A stretch of 6,352 nt of DNA from Anaerolineae bacterium (GCA_003524705.1 DQGV01000023.1:1-6352); one strand, 5' to 3'. Positions 1-5,437 are shown, numbered from the stretch's first letter. Translations and numbers: made by a program. Notes: generated by a model from the sequence alone, not told the origin.

Positions 1-224
1 TTATGATTTCAGGCAAGGGGATTTTCAAAGAAGAGTTTGTTACATGCGGTGGTGTGAGTTTGAAAGAAGTTGATTTCAAAGCGATGCAAAGCAAAATCGT
101 TGAGGATTTATTTTTCGCAGGTGAGGTTTTGGATATTGACGGAATCACAGGCGGTTTTAATTTTCAATCCTCATGGACGACGGGGTGGTTGGCAGGAAGT
201 GCTTTGGGATTAGATAAAGGCTAG
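1..224 (+). CDS. BaiN/HI0933-like FAD-dependent oxidoreductase, C-terminal end (5' end outside window)
   Basis: This is the last 73 or so codons of a gene that begins upstream of the window and ends at TAG 222-224. The visible protein carries the C-terminal signature of the HI0933/YhiN/BaiN family of NAD(P)/FAD-dependent flavoproteins. It reads [11 protein letters not shown], then [20 protein letters not shown], then a W-x-x-G-W-L-A-G segment. In this family the GEVLD-x-x-G-x-x-GG-[YF]-N-[FL]-Q stretch closes the FAD site against the N-terminal Rossmann fold, which is not visible here. Family members are annotated as aminoacetone-oxidase-like or bile-acid-dehydroxylation flavoproteins, but the true substrate of most is unknown and cannot be read from this fragment. 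An internal ATG at base 3 is not a credible start, because the conserved family continues well upstream. The gene is followed by a strong terminator, so it is transcriptionally separate from the next operon. Confidence 0.85.
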   Translation, partial: MISGKGIFKEEFVTCGGVSLKEVDFKAMQSKIVEDLFFAGEVLDIDGITGGFNFQSSWTTGWLAGSALGLDKG

Positions 225-260
225 TCTTCCAGAAACAGTTATAGGCTAGGAAAGAAGCGG

Positions 261-286
261 AAACCATCCTACGGGATGGTTTTTTA
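261..286 (+). terminator. Rho-independent terminator after the BaiN-like gene
   Basis: A perfect 9-bp stem, AAACCATCC (261-269) with GGATGGTTT (274-282), closes a TACG loop. UACG is a stable UNCG-type tetraloop in RNA. The T-run spans 280-285. It lies 37 bases after the stop codon. Its core ACCATC-N6-GATGGT (263-280) recurs exactly in the leader of the next operon, so the same DNA may also be a protein-binding site. Confidence 0.9.
263..280. promoter_or_regulatory. Candidate distal operator, ACCATC-N6-GATGGT (copy 1)
   Basis: ACCATC (263-268), six bases, GATGGT (275-280). The same half-sites with the same spacing occur at 326-343, exactly 63 bp downstream. Relative to the promoter at 289-316 this copy is centred about 50 bases before the expected transcription start. 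It is also the stem of the upstream terminator, which alone could explain the palindrome. The operator role is an inference from the exact duplication beside an RHH gene. Confidence 0.45.
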
Positions 287-288
287 AC

Positions 289-316
289 TTGACAAATCAA
301 GAAAACTGCATAAAAT
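289..316 (+). promoter_or_regulatory. Sigma-70-type promoter of the RHH-sensor operon
   Basis: A perfect -35 box TTGACA (289-294) is followed by a 16-bp spacer and a -10 box TAAAAT (311-316, one mismatch to TATAAT). Transcription is expected to start near 323, giving a leader of about 35 bases that contains the palindrome at 325-344. It lies directly after the terminator of the preceding gene, as expected for a fresh transcription unit. Confidence 0.8.
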
Positions 317-324
317 CATCCTTA

Positions 325-344
325 TACCATCCATACAGATGGTA
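325..344. promoter_or_regulatory. Candidate autoregulatory operator, TACCATC-N6-GATGGTA (copy 2)
   Basis: A perfect 7-bp inverted repeat, TACCATC (325-331) and GATGGTA (338-344), covers roughly the first 20 transcribed bases and ends just before the AGGAG ribosome binding site (348-352). RHH repressors commonly bind short inverted repeats overlapping their own promoters. The gene that follows encodes an RHH protein, so autorepression is the simplest reading. A third CATCC motif at 317-321 lies about one helical turn before the CATCC of this repeat. It has no T-run, so it is unlikely to be a terminator. Confidence 0.6.
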
Positions 345-357
345 AATAGGAGAAATT

Positions 358-750
358 ATGGCAGATACCGAGAAAATTACAATCAATATGAATGCCGTGG
401 AGTTGGGGAAGGTGGATTTGTTGGTGGAAGAAGGGCATTATTCGAACCGAACGGACTTTATCCGCTCGGCGATTCGCTCGCAGTTGGAGAAACATGCCGT
501 AGAAGTGCAACAATCGGTGGTGCGTTCTTCGTATGTGGTTGGGGCGGTTTATTTGAACCGTGAAGACTTAGAAAAATACAAGGCGCGAAAAGAAAAAGTG
601 AAGGTCAATGTGGTTGGTATTTGTACACTTGCAAGCGACATCTCCCCCACACTGGCTGTAGAAGTGATGGAGACGATTAAAGTGTATGGCATTTTTCAAG
701 CCAATGCAGATGTAAAAGAAGCTTTGACTAAAGCAGGAAAGATTCAATAA
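358..750 (+). CDS. Ribbon-helix-helix (CopG/ParD-like) transcriptional regulator with a C-terminal domain
   Basis: A 130-residue protein with an N-terminal ribbon-helix-helix DNA-binding fold. The strand is KITINM (about residues 5-10). The first helix is about 12-25. The turn is EEGHYSNRTDF, and the second helix IRSAIRSQLEKH ends near residue 46. The GxYxNRTDFIRxAIR pattern is characteristic of CopG-type regulators, which act as dimers and insert the beta ribbon into the DNA major groove. Residues 55-130 form a further alpha/beta-looking domain (VVGAVYLNREDLEKYKAR, then VNVVGICTLASDISP, then VYGIFQANADVKEAL). Minimal CopG or ParD proteins lack such a domain, and it could serve ligand sensing or oligomerisation; I do not recognise it further. 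The start at 358 is supported by AGGAG at 348-352. It is co-transcribed with the membrane protein at 760 (9-base gap). The palindromes at 263-280 and 325-344 are likely binding sites. No toxin gene follows, so a ParD antitoxin role is unlikely. Confidence 0.8.
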   Translation: MADTEKITINMNAVELGKVDLLVEEGHYSNRTDFIRSAIRSQLEKHAVEVQQSVVRSSYVVGAVYLNREDLEKYKARKEKVKVNVVGICTLASDISPTLAVEVMETIKVYGIFQANADVKEALTKAGKIQ

Positions 751-759
751 GGAGTAGAT

Positions 760-1344
760 ATGAAAAAGTTTTTTCCCAATCTCATTTATTTATTACTAGG
801 ATTGCCTTTGGGCGTTCTATATTTTGTCATTTTGGTTACGGGTTTCAGCCTGGGAACTGGTTTAATCATCACATTGGTTGGAATTCCAATTTTAGTGGCG
901 ATGATTTTTGTGACTTATATTCTCGGAGATTTAGACCGCACACTTACATCGAAATTGTTAGGTGTGAAAATTGGTAAGCCAGAAGCGCGCCCATCGAATA
1001 GCGAATCAGCAAGTTCAATTTTAGTTGCACAATTAAAAAGTCTGCAATTTTGGAAAGAGCTTGTGTATTTATTATTGAAGATGCCGTTAGGCGTGATTTC
1101 ATTTACGATTGCAATTGTATTTGTGACTGTTAGTTTGGCATTGATTCTCACACCTTTCATCTATACTTATGTTCCTGATGCACAAATTATGCTGTGGAAT
1201 GGATTTGAAATAAACACAATGCAACGAGCCATTGTTACTTCAGTTGTAGGAATCATTTTAAGTGTCTTATGTGTTCCACTGATTAATGGTTTTGCAAACT
1301 TGATGGGTTCAATTAGTGTGTGGGTATTAGGCAAAGAAGAATAA
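760..1344 (+). CDS. Small integral membrane protein, PF13796-type 'putative sensor' domain
   Basis: A 194-residue, strongly hydrophobic protein. It matches the 'putative sensor' family, best known as the membrane input domain at the N-terminus of some actinobacterial histidine kinases, but here it stands alone. Four hydrophobic segments lie at about residues 8-28, 33-56, 101-134 and 156-178. A polar loop at 58-100 separates two halves. Each half begins with a matching motif, NLIYLLLGLPLGV (residues 7-19) and ELVYLLLKMPLGV (100-112), so the protein is an internal duplication. No kinase, HAMP or ATPase domain follows; the C-terminus ends KEE shortly after the last helix. AAGGAG (749-754) overlaps the stop of the RHH gene and sits 5 bases before ATG, pointing to coupled translation. 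The pairing suggests it signals to, sequesters or is controlled by the RHH protein, but the ligand is unknown. Confidence 0.75.
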   Translation: MKKFFPNLIYLLLGLPLGVLYFVILVTGFSLGTGLIITLVGIPILVAMIFVTYILGDLDRTLTSKLLGVKIGKPEARPSNSESASSILVAQLKSLQFWKELVYLLLKMPLGVISFTIAIVFVTVSLALILTPFIYTYVPDAQIMLWNGFEINTMQRAIVTSVVGIILSVLCVPLINGFANLMGSISVWVLGKEE

Positions 1345-1362
1345 ACACTAAAAAATATTTTG

Positions 1363-1399
1363 AGTGATAGAACAATATATATTGTTCTATCACTTTTTT
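1363..1399. terminator. Perfect 16-bp hairpin terminator between convergent genes
   Basis: Bases 1363-1394 form an uninterrupted 32-base palindrome (AGTGATAGAACAATAT and its exact complement) followed by six T (1394-1399). It lies 18 bases after the sensor gene stop and serves it as a rho-independent terminator. On the other strand the hairpin is followed by a T-rich tract complementary to 1350-1359, so it probably also stops transcripts of the convergent cupin gene. Confidence 0.88.
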
Positions 1400-1484
1400 G
1401 TTTAACAGTCTAATTTAACAATATCATCCCCCATTCGCAGGAGGATGTGCGAAGAATGAAGCAACCTCCAGTTATTAAGTTTTC

Positions 1485-1823
1485 TTATTTTTCTTTTTTA
1501 TCTCGAATCATGGTCAATAACATTTTGAAAGATTCTTTCGCCTGCAAAGCATGTGGAACATTAGCAGGTAATAAAAGAATAGAACCCGCCTCCACAATAT
1601 GCTCTTGTGATCCGATGAAGATATGCGCCTGCCCTTCTAAAATTTGAACCAAAGCATCGTATGGTGATGTATGTTCACTTAATCCTTCGCCTACATCAAA
1701 AGCAAACAACGTCACAGACCCTGTGGGTAGATTCATCAACACGCGACTCACCACGGCACCAGATTGTGTAGAGATAAGTTCCTTTAATACATTTGGTTTC
1801 TCAGATAAATTTTCTTTGCTCAT
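1485..1823 (-). CDS. Small single-domain cupin protein
   Basis: A 112-residue protein read leftward, stop TAA at 1487-1485. The start is placed at 1823 because AGGAG (1835-1831) lies 7 bases before that ATG. A longer frame opening at 1877 would add 18 residues (MKQKTQITWCSCNSRSET) that have no ribosome site and no cupin resemblance. The fold is one cupin beta-barrel. Motif 1 is reduced to GEGLSEHTSPYDALVQILEG (residues 45-64) and motif 2 is AGSILLLPANVPHAL (79-93). Possible metal ligands are H51, D56 or E63, and H91. The classical HxH pair is reduced to one His (HTSP), which is normal for this small stand-alone subfamily. The LLPANVPHAL-x-A-x-E-x-FKMLLTMI ending also looks typical of it. Such proteins bind a metal or small molecule, but no reaction can be assigned. 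It is convergent with the sensor gene and divergent from the methyl-transfer operon. Confidence 0.8.
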   Translation of the reverse strand: MSKENLSEKPNVLKELISTQSGAVVSRVLMNLPTGSVTLFAFDVGEGLSEHTSPYDALVQILEGQAHIFIGSQEHIVEAGSILLLPANVPHALQAKESFKMLLTMIRDKKEK

Positions 1824-1972
1824 TGTTTCACTCCTAGAATTGCAACTGCACCAAGTGATTTGAGTTTTTTGCTTCAATTTCTATCTTTATAGAATTTAAT
1901 TCTTACAGAGTATATCTCTAATGACAAATACAATCTAGATGAAGCGCTGGTTTTTAACTTCAACCTGATTGA

Positions 1973-1986
1973 TGATTTATAAATCA
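1973..1986. promoter_or_regulatory. 14-bp perfect palindrome upstream of the methyl-transfer promoter
   Basis: TGATTTATAAATCA is its own reverse complement and ends 8 bases before the -35 box at 1995. There is no loop and no T-run, so it is more likely a DNA site for a dimeric regulator than an RNA hairpin. The regulator is not identifiable. Placement just upstream of -35 would suit an activator or an upstream-bound repressor. Confidence 0.45.
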
Positions 1987-1994
1987 CGTCACTA

Positions 1995-2023
1995 TTGACC
2001 GACAGCCATTCATCCCGTACAAT
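1995..2023 (+). promoter_or_regulatory. Sigma-70-type promoter of the methyl-transfer gene group
   Basis: TTGACC (1995-2000), a 17-bp spacer and TACAAT (2018-2023), each one mismatch from consensus with ideal spacing. Transcription would begin near 2030, leaving a leader of about 35 bases. AAGG at 2053-2056 is the ribosome site for the first gene at 2066. No comparably good promoter is seen in front of the later genes. Confidence 0.75.
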
Positions 2024-2065
2024 CTCCCGTTAGAAATTATATATAATTTTATAAGGATACACGAA

Positions 2066-2359
2066 ATGGCAAAATATCGAATTATGTATTGGAAACATAT
2101 CCCCCAATCTTTTACGGTTGAGGGCGATGGGCGAACTGTGAAAAAACAACTTTCGCAAAAAATTCAAAATAAAATTGATGCGTATGCAATGGCTGTTGGG
2201 GCAACGTCTACAAGCGATTATGCAAAAGAATATAAACGCGGTGATTGGATTGAACGCGATGGCTCACCCGAAGAAGTTGCCGAAGCGCTTCTTTCTGAAC
2301 TGGAAACTGAATTTGCTAAGATAGAGATTCCTAAACGGGACAGTGTTGCCACTTCGTAA
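2066..2359 (+). CDS. PF13769 'virulence factor' family small protein, associated with corrinoid methyl transfer
   Basis: A 97-residue soluble protein resembling the PF13769 family. The N-terminal block is AKYRIMYWKHIPQSF (residues 2-16). Then come IQNKIDAYAMAVGATSTSDYAKEY (33-56), a W-x-E-R-x-G pattern, and a closing helix SPEEVAEALLSELETEF (67-83). The family label 'virulence factor' is historical. To my knowledge its members often sit beside corrinoid and methyltetrahydrofolate methyltransferase genes, as here, and their biochemical role is undetermined. It is the first gene after the promoter at 1995-2023, with AAGG at 2053-2056 as ribosome site. The last residues (RDSVATS) and the stop (2357-2359) run into an inverted repeat starting at 2356, so the native C-terminus may have been trimmed or replaced by that insertion. 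I am fairly sure of the family and not of any function. Confidence 0.7.
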   Translation: MAKYRIMYWKHIPQSFTVEGDGRTVKKQLSQKIQNKIDAYAMAVGATSTSDYAKEYKRGDWIERDGSPEEVAEALLSELETEFAKIEIPKRDSVATS

Positions 2360-2413
2360 GGGCACAGCAAAACGAATTGCTGTCAAATCCTTAAAGATAC
2401 GCTGTGCCCCTAC
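2356..2413. repeat. Nested inverted repeat (small dispersed-repeat or attenuator-like element)
   Basis: The outer arms are GTAAGGGCACAGC (2356-2368) and GCTGTGCCCCTAC (2401-2413), 12 of 13 positions complementary with nine contiguous GC-rich pairs. The left arm can instead pair locally: ACAGCAA (2364-2370) matches TTGCTGT (2377-2383) around a 6-base loop. The two folds are mutually exclusive. The left arm supplies the TAA stop of the PF13769 gene, and the right arm ends 4 bases before the ATG of the next gene. There is no T-run, so it is not a classical terminator. The form resembles a short mobile-type or extragenic palindromic repeat; whether it recurs in the genome cannot be seen here. Confidence 0.7.
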
Positions 2414-2417
2414 CTAT

Positions 2418-4433
2418 ATGAAAAAACATAACATCATCCTGCAACCTTCTGGTTCGCGTGGACAAGTAGATGAAGGCATGTCTATTCGTTCGGCAGCGCG
2501 AGAACTGGGTGTAGAAATTGAATCGATTTGTGCTGAGAATGCCACTTGTGGCAAGTGTATGGTTTTAATCGAAGAAGGTCGCTTTGAAAAATATAACATT
2601 GACTCAAAGCGAGAAAACGTCTCCCCTGTTTCGCCAGAAGAATCTGCTTACTTTGCTCGCAGACCCAAATTATTAAAAGATAAAGGTTGGGAAGTTGGGC
2701 ATGTGCGTTTGTCTTGTCAGTGCAAGATTCATGGCGATGTATTAATCAATGTGCCCGAAGAAAGCCGCGGGAATAAACAAATCGTCCGCAAGAGTGCCAG
2801 CAACCGTGCTATTGAAATCAAGCCTTCGGTTCACAAATATTTGGTGACGATGGCTCCGCCAAATTTGGAACGTCCGATTGCAGATTGGGAACGGTTGGCA
2901 AAAGGACTCGAAACTTCGATGCAACTTGTTCATGGTGTAGATGCAAAAGTCCCGCGTTGGTATGAATTAGATATTGATTATCAATGCTTGCGTGGATTAT
3001 CAAAAACATTACGAGACTCAAAGTGGAATGTGACTGTTTCGGTTTGGCAAAATAAAGAAGTAATCGAAGTCCAAGCAGGGTATGTGGAAGATAGTTATGG
3101 CGCGGCAGTAGATATTGGCTCAACAACTGTCGCTTTGTATTTATGCAATTTACGAACTGGTGAAGTGCTCGCATCTGAGTCTGAAATGAATCCGCAGATT
3201 GTATATGGCGAAGATGTGATGTCCCGTATTCAATATACGATTGAGCATCCAGATGGCTTGGAGAAATTACATAAAGCCATTATTTCAACGCTAAACAAAT
3301 TATTGAAACAAGCCGCACATACAGCCAAAATAAAAATGCATGAGATTCTCGAAATGGTCTTGGTTGGTAATTCCACCATGCATCATGTTTTGTTGAATTT
3401 ACATCCAAAAGATTTAGGTCTAGCTCCGTTTGTGCCAACGATTCATAAATCAGTAGATCTAAAAGCACGCGAACTTGGGATTCATATTAATTCATCAGGA
3501 AATATTCATATCCTCCCCACTATTGCTTCATTCGTCGGTGCGGATACGAGTGCGATGATCCTTGCAGAAGAACCTCACAAGCAAGACGAAAACTGGTTGC
3601 TTATTGATGTAGGAACAAATGCAGAATTGATTTTAGGAAATCGAAAAAGATTAGTTTGTACATCCACACCAACTGGACCTGCATTGGAAGGTGCACATGT
3701 GGAATATGGAATGCGGGCTGCGCCTGGCGCAATTGAACGAGTCCATATTGATGAAAAGACTCTTGAGCCACGATATAAAATCGTCGGTGAAGATGATTGG
3801 AATCAAGGCAAGGCAAAAGGGATTTGCGGTTCTGCCATCATTGACGCGGTAGCGGAATTGTTTCGGGCTGGGATTGTTGATTCACGCGGCAAGTTCAAGA
3901 AAGAATTAAATACGAAGCGTGTTCGTCAGGGAGAGAATGGTTGGGAGTATGTCATTGTTTGGGCGGAGGAAACATCTATAGGGCGAGACATCCCCATGAC
4001 TCAACAAGATGTTCGTCAAATTCAATTGGCGAAAGCCGCGTTATTTACTGCATCAAGAACTTTGTTAAAACGTTTTGGTTTGCAAGACCCTGATAAAGTA
4101 ATTTTAGCGGGCGGTTTTGGAAGTTATATTGATAAAGAAAAAGCGATGTTGATTGGTTTGATTCCTGATTGTGATTTGAATAATGTATATGCAGTTGGGA
4201 ATGCTGCAGGTGATGGCGCGCGCATTGCATTGTTGAATATTGAAAAGCGAAATGAAATTGATGCAGTGACTCGCAGTGTGGAACGATTTGAATTGCCCAC
4301 TGACCCTGAGTTTCAAAATCAATTTATGTTGGCAACGAGTTTCCCGCACATGAGTGAGCCGTTTCCGCACATTGCACATTTGATTCCGAATCGAGTCGCG
4401 GATCCGATGGCGAAAAATTTTATGCCGAAGTAA
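2418..4433 (+). CDS. RACo-like reductive activator of corrinoid protein ([2Fe-2S] ferredoxin domain plus ASKHA ATPase, DUF4445)
   Basis: A 671-residue protein. Proteins of this type use ATP to drive uphill electron transfer that reduces inactive Co(II) corrinoid back to Co(I) on a corrinoid methyl carrier. Residues 1-115 are a plant-type ferredoxin domain with C38-x5-C44-x2-C47 and C100 as the likely [2Fe-2S] ligands (RLSCQC has a spare C102). A linker and middle region follow (about 116-225). The ASKHA-type domain then shows DIGSTTVAL (232-240), NPQIVYGEDVMSRI (258-271), LVGNSTMHH (315-323), IDVGTNAEL (396-404), GPALEGA (420-426), CGSAIIDAVAEL (470-481), ILAGGFGSYID (562-572) and AVGNAAGDGA (592-601). 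Length and order match full-size RACo/RamA-like proteins, and nothing is missing. The ATG at 2418 is preferred because the ferredoxin domain starts right there. A GTG at 2343 in the same frame would add 25 basic residues encoded by the inverted repeat. No convincing ribosome site precedes 2418, an oddity in this operon. Confidence 0.9.
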   Translation: MKKHNIILQPSGSRGQVDEGMSIRSAARELGVEIESICAENATCGKCMVLIEEGRFEKYNIDSKRENVSPVSPEESAYFARRPKLLKDKGWEVGHVRLSCQCKIHGDVLINVPEESRGNKQIVRKSASNRAIEIKPSVHKYLVTMAPPNLERPIADWERLAKGLETSMQLVHGVDAKVPRWYELDIDYQCLRGLSKTLRDSKWNVTVSVWQNKEVIEVQAGYVEDSYGAAVDIGSTTVALYLCNLRTGEVLASESEMNPQIVYGEDVMSRIQYTIEHPDGLEKLHKAIISTLNKLLKQAAHTAKIKMHEILEMVLVGNSTMHHVLLNLHPKDLGLAPFVPTIHKSVDLKARELGIHINSSGNIHILPTIASFVGADTSAMILAEEPHKQDENWLLIDVGTNAELILGNRKRLVCTSTPTGPALEGAHVEYGMRAAPGAIERVHIDEKTLEPRYKIVGEDDWNQGKAKGICGSAIIDAVAELFRAGIVDSRGKFKKELNTKRVRQGENGWEYVIVWAEETSIGRDIPMTQQDVRQIQLAKAALFTASRTLLKRFGLQDPDKVILAGGFGSYIDKEKAMLIGLIPDCDLNNVYAVGNAAGDGARIALLNIEKRNEIDAVTRSVERFELPTDPEFQNQFMLATSFPHMSEPFPHIAHLIPNRVADPMAKNFMPK

Positions 4434-4440
4434 TATACAT

Positions 4441-4549
4441 CGGTGGTCGAGACGCAATCAGTCGAGACCACACGTTAATAGAAAATTTTTTATTTAATTG
4501 GTGGTCTCGATACGCCGCGAATTACAAGAGTGCGGCTACTCGACCACCG
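4441..4549. repeat. REPIN-like pair of inverted hairpin repeat units
   Basis: This 109-base element fills nearly all of the 125-base gap between the RACo and methyltransferase genes. Unit 1 (4441-4471) starts CGGTGGTCGAG and ends TCGAGACCAC. Unit 2 (4501-4549), read on the minus strand, has exactly the same 11-base start and 10-base end. The units are head-to-head, so the element has perfect terminal inverted repeats (4441-4451 with 4539-4549) and a nested inner pair (4462-4471 with 4501-4510). Unit cores differ: 10 bases in unit 1, and 28 in unit 2, whose core holds its own GCCGC/GCGGC stem (4514-4518, 4532-4536). A 29-base AT-rich spacer with a T6 run separates them. The right end abuts the ribosome site of the next gene. 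Confidence 0.8.
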
Positions 4550-4558
4550 AGAGGACAC

Positions 4559-5437
4559 ATGAATAAATTTCTTGAAAGATTACAAAGTGGTGAAATTTTA
4601 GTTGCAGATGGTGCGACAGGTTCAAACTTACAACAAATGGGACTCAAGCCTGGTAAGCCACCAGAGGATTTGATTATTGATGATCCCGATACACTTTTGA
4701 AACTCGCTTCTTCCTTCGCCCAAGCAGGGTCTGACATTATTTTGACATGTACTTTCGGTGGAACCAGAATGCGCATGAAAGATTCGAAATATCAGGATCG
4801 GACTCCTGAAGTAAATATTCGTGCGGCGGAGATTGCACGCAAAGCCGCTTCATTAAACAATGGACTTGTAGCTGGATCAATGGGTCCAGTGGGTGCGATT
4901 CTCAAGCCGTATGGTCCACTGGAATATGATGAAGTCAAAGAGACATTTGCAGAACAAGCCAAAGCATTAGCCGATGGTGGCGTGGATTTGTTATTAATTG
5001 AAACGATGTTTGCGTTAGAAGAGACCAATGCCGCTTTTGAAGGTGCAAGGTCTGTGACAGATTTGCCGGTTGTGGTTTCCTTTAGTTATGACCGAGGTAC
5101 GCGCACCATGATGGGAGTCAAACCCAAAGATGTGATGAAGAAATATTCTGAAATGGGCGCAACACTTGTCGGTGCAAATTGTGGAAGCACGCTTGAAAAG
5201 ATGGAAGAAGTTGTTAAAGAATATGCGGCGACTGTGCCGAATTATCCATTATGGGTAAAGCCAAATGCTGGCGTTCCACACATGGATATTGAGACAGAAC
5301 AAGGCGTGTATGATATGGGTCCAGAAGATATGGCAATTTTTTCAAAGAAGTATGTCCAATTAGGTGCGAAAGTTGTCGGTGGTTGTTGTGGAAACACACC
5401 TGAACATATCGCGGCAATTGTGAAGGCAGTGAAGTGA
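4559..5437 (+). CDS. Stand-alone homocysteine S-methyltransferase (PF02574, BHMT/MetH N-domain type)
   Basis: A 292-residue zinc-dependent (beta/alpha)8-barrel enzyme expected to transfer a methyl group to homocysteine to give methionine. It opens with LVADGATGSNLQQMGL (residues 14-29) and has the family landmark TCTFGG (63-68). SMGPVG (107-112) follows, then the first zinc cysteine in GANCGS (C208) and the paired cysteines in GGCCGNTPEHI (C276, C277). The length equals the homocysteine-binding module alone. The tetrahydrofolate- and B12-binding domains of full MetH are absent, so it resembles the split methionine synthases that use a separate corrinoid protein. Position after a corrinoid activator supports methylcorrinoid as donor, but betaine or S-methylmethionine as donor cannot be excluded from sequence. 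The ribosome site is AGAGGA (4550-4555), touching the end of the repeat at 4441-4549. The gene ends in TGA 5435-5437, inside the first unit of a heptanucleotide repeat. Confidence 0.88.
   Translation: MNKFLERLQSGEILVADGATGSNLQQMGLKPGKPPEDLIIDDPDTLLKLASSFAQAGSDIILTCTFGGTRMRMKDSKYQDRTPEVNIRAAEIARKAASLNNGLVAGSMGPVGAILKPYGPLEYDEVKETFAEQAKALADGGVDLLLIETMFALEETNAAFEGARSVTDLPVVVSFSYDRGTRTMMGVKPKDVMKKYSEMGATLVGANCGSTLEKMEEVVKEYAATVPNYPLWVKPNAGVPHMDIETEQGVYDMGPEDMAIFSKKYVQLGAKVVGGCCGNTPEHIAAIVKAVK

Larger units (their letters stand above)
1824..2065. other. Divergent intergenic region between the cupin gene and the methyl-transfer gene group
   Basis: No credible gene is seen in these 242 bases. They hold the cupin ribosome site (1831-1835, minus strand) and a weak possible cupin promoter on the minus strand (TTGTCA at 1927-1922, with a poor TAAGAA-like -10 about 16 bases on). 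They also contain the 14-bp palindrome at 1973-1986, the plus-strand promoter at 1995-2023, and an AT-rich leader (2031-2052) before the PF13769 gene. Confidence 0.6.

Noticed and set aside
218..249. Direct repeat AGGCTAG (218-224 and 243-249) after the BaiN-like gene
   Set aside because: Seven bases repeated once, with no further structure; within chance expectation, and not a convincing attachment site.
322..563. Overlapping small frames on both strands within the RHH gene region
   Set aside because: They overlap the well-supported RHH gene and its operator, lack ribosome sites and resemble no protein; they are out-of-frame readings.
358..1344. Toxin-antitoxin system (RHH antitoxin plus partner)
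   Set aside because: The partner is a 194-residue four-helix membrane protein of the PF13796 type, not a RelE, PIN or other known toxin fold, and the RHH protein has a folded-looking extra domain rather than a short antitoxin tail.
1434..1453. Inverted repeat TTCGCA / TGCGAA with an 8-base gap downstream of the cupin stop
   Set aside because: Only six pairs, no T-run on either strand, and a much stronger terminator lies close by at 1363-1399; it is probably chance.
1824..1877. Longer cupin start at 1877 (18 extra residues)
   Set aside because: There is no ribosome site before 1877, while AGGAG sits 7 bases before the ATG at 1823. The extra residues do not look like part of a cupin.
2066..2359. 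A pathogenicity role for the PF13769 'virulence factor' protein
   Set aside because: The family name is historical. The neighbours are corrinoid methyl-transfer genes, and no secretion signal or toxin feature is visible.
4104..4457. 117-codon minus-strand frame across the RACo 3' end
   Set aside because: It lies antisense to conserved RACo motifs such as AGGFGSYID, has a His/Cys/Arg-rich composition typical of antisense reading, and has no ribosome site.
4441..4549. A CRISPR array or simple terminator in the RACo-methyltransferase gap
   Set aside because: Only two units in inverted orientation, with unequal cores, so it is not CRISPR. The T-run lies within the spacer rather than directly after a stem, so terminator function is not convincing.
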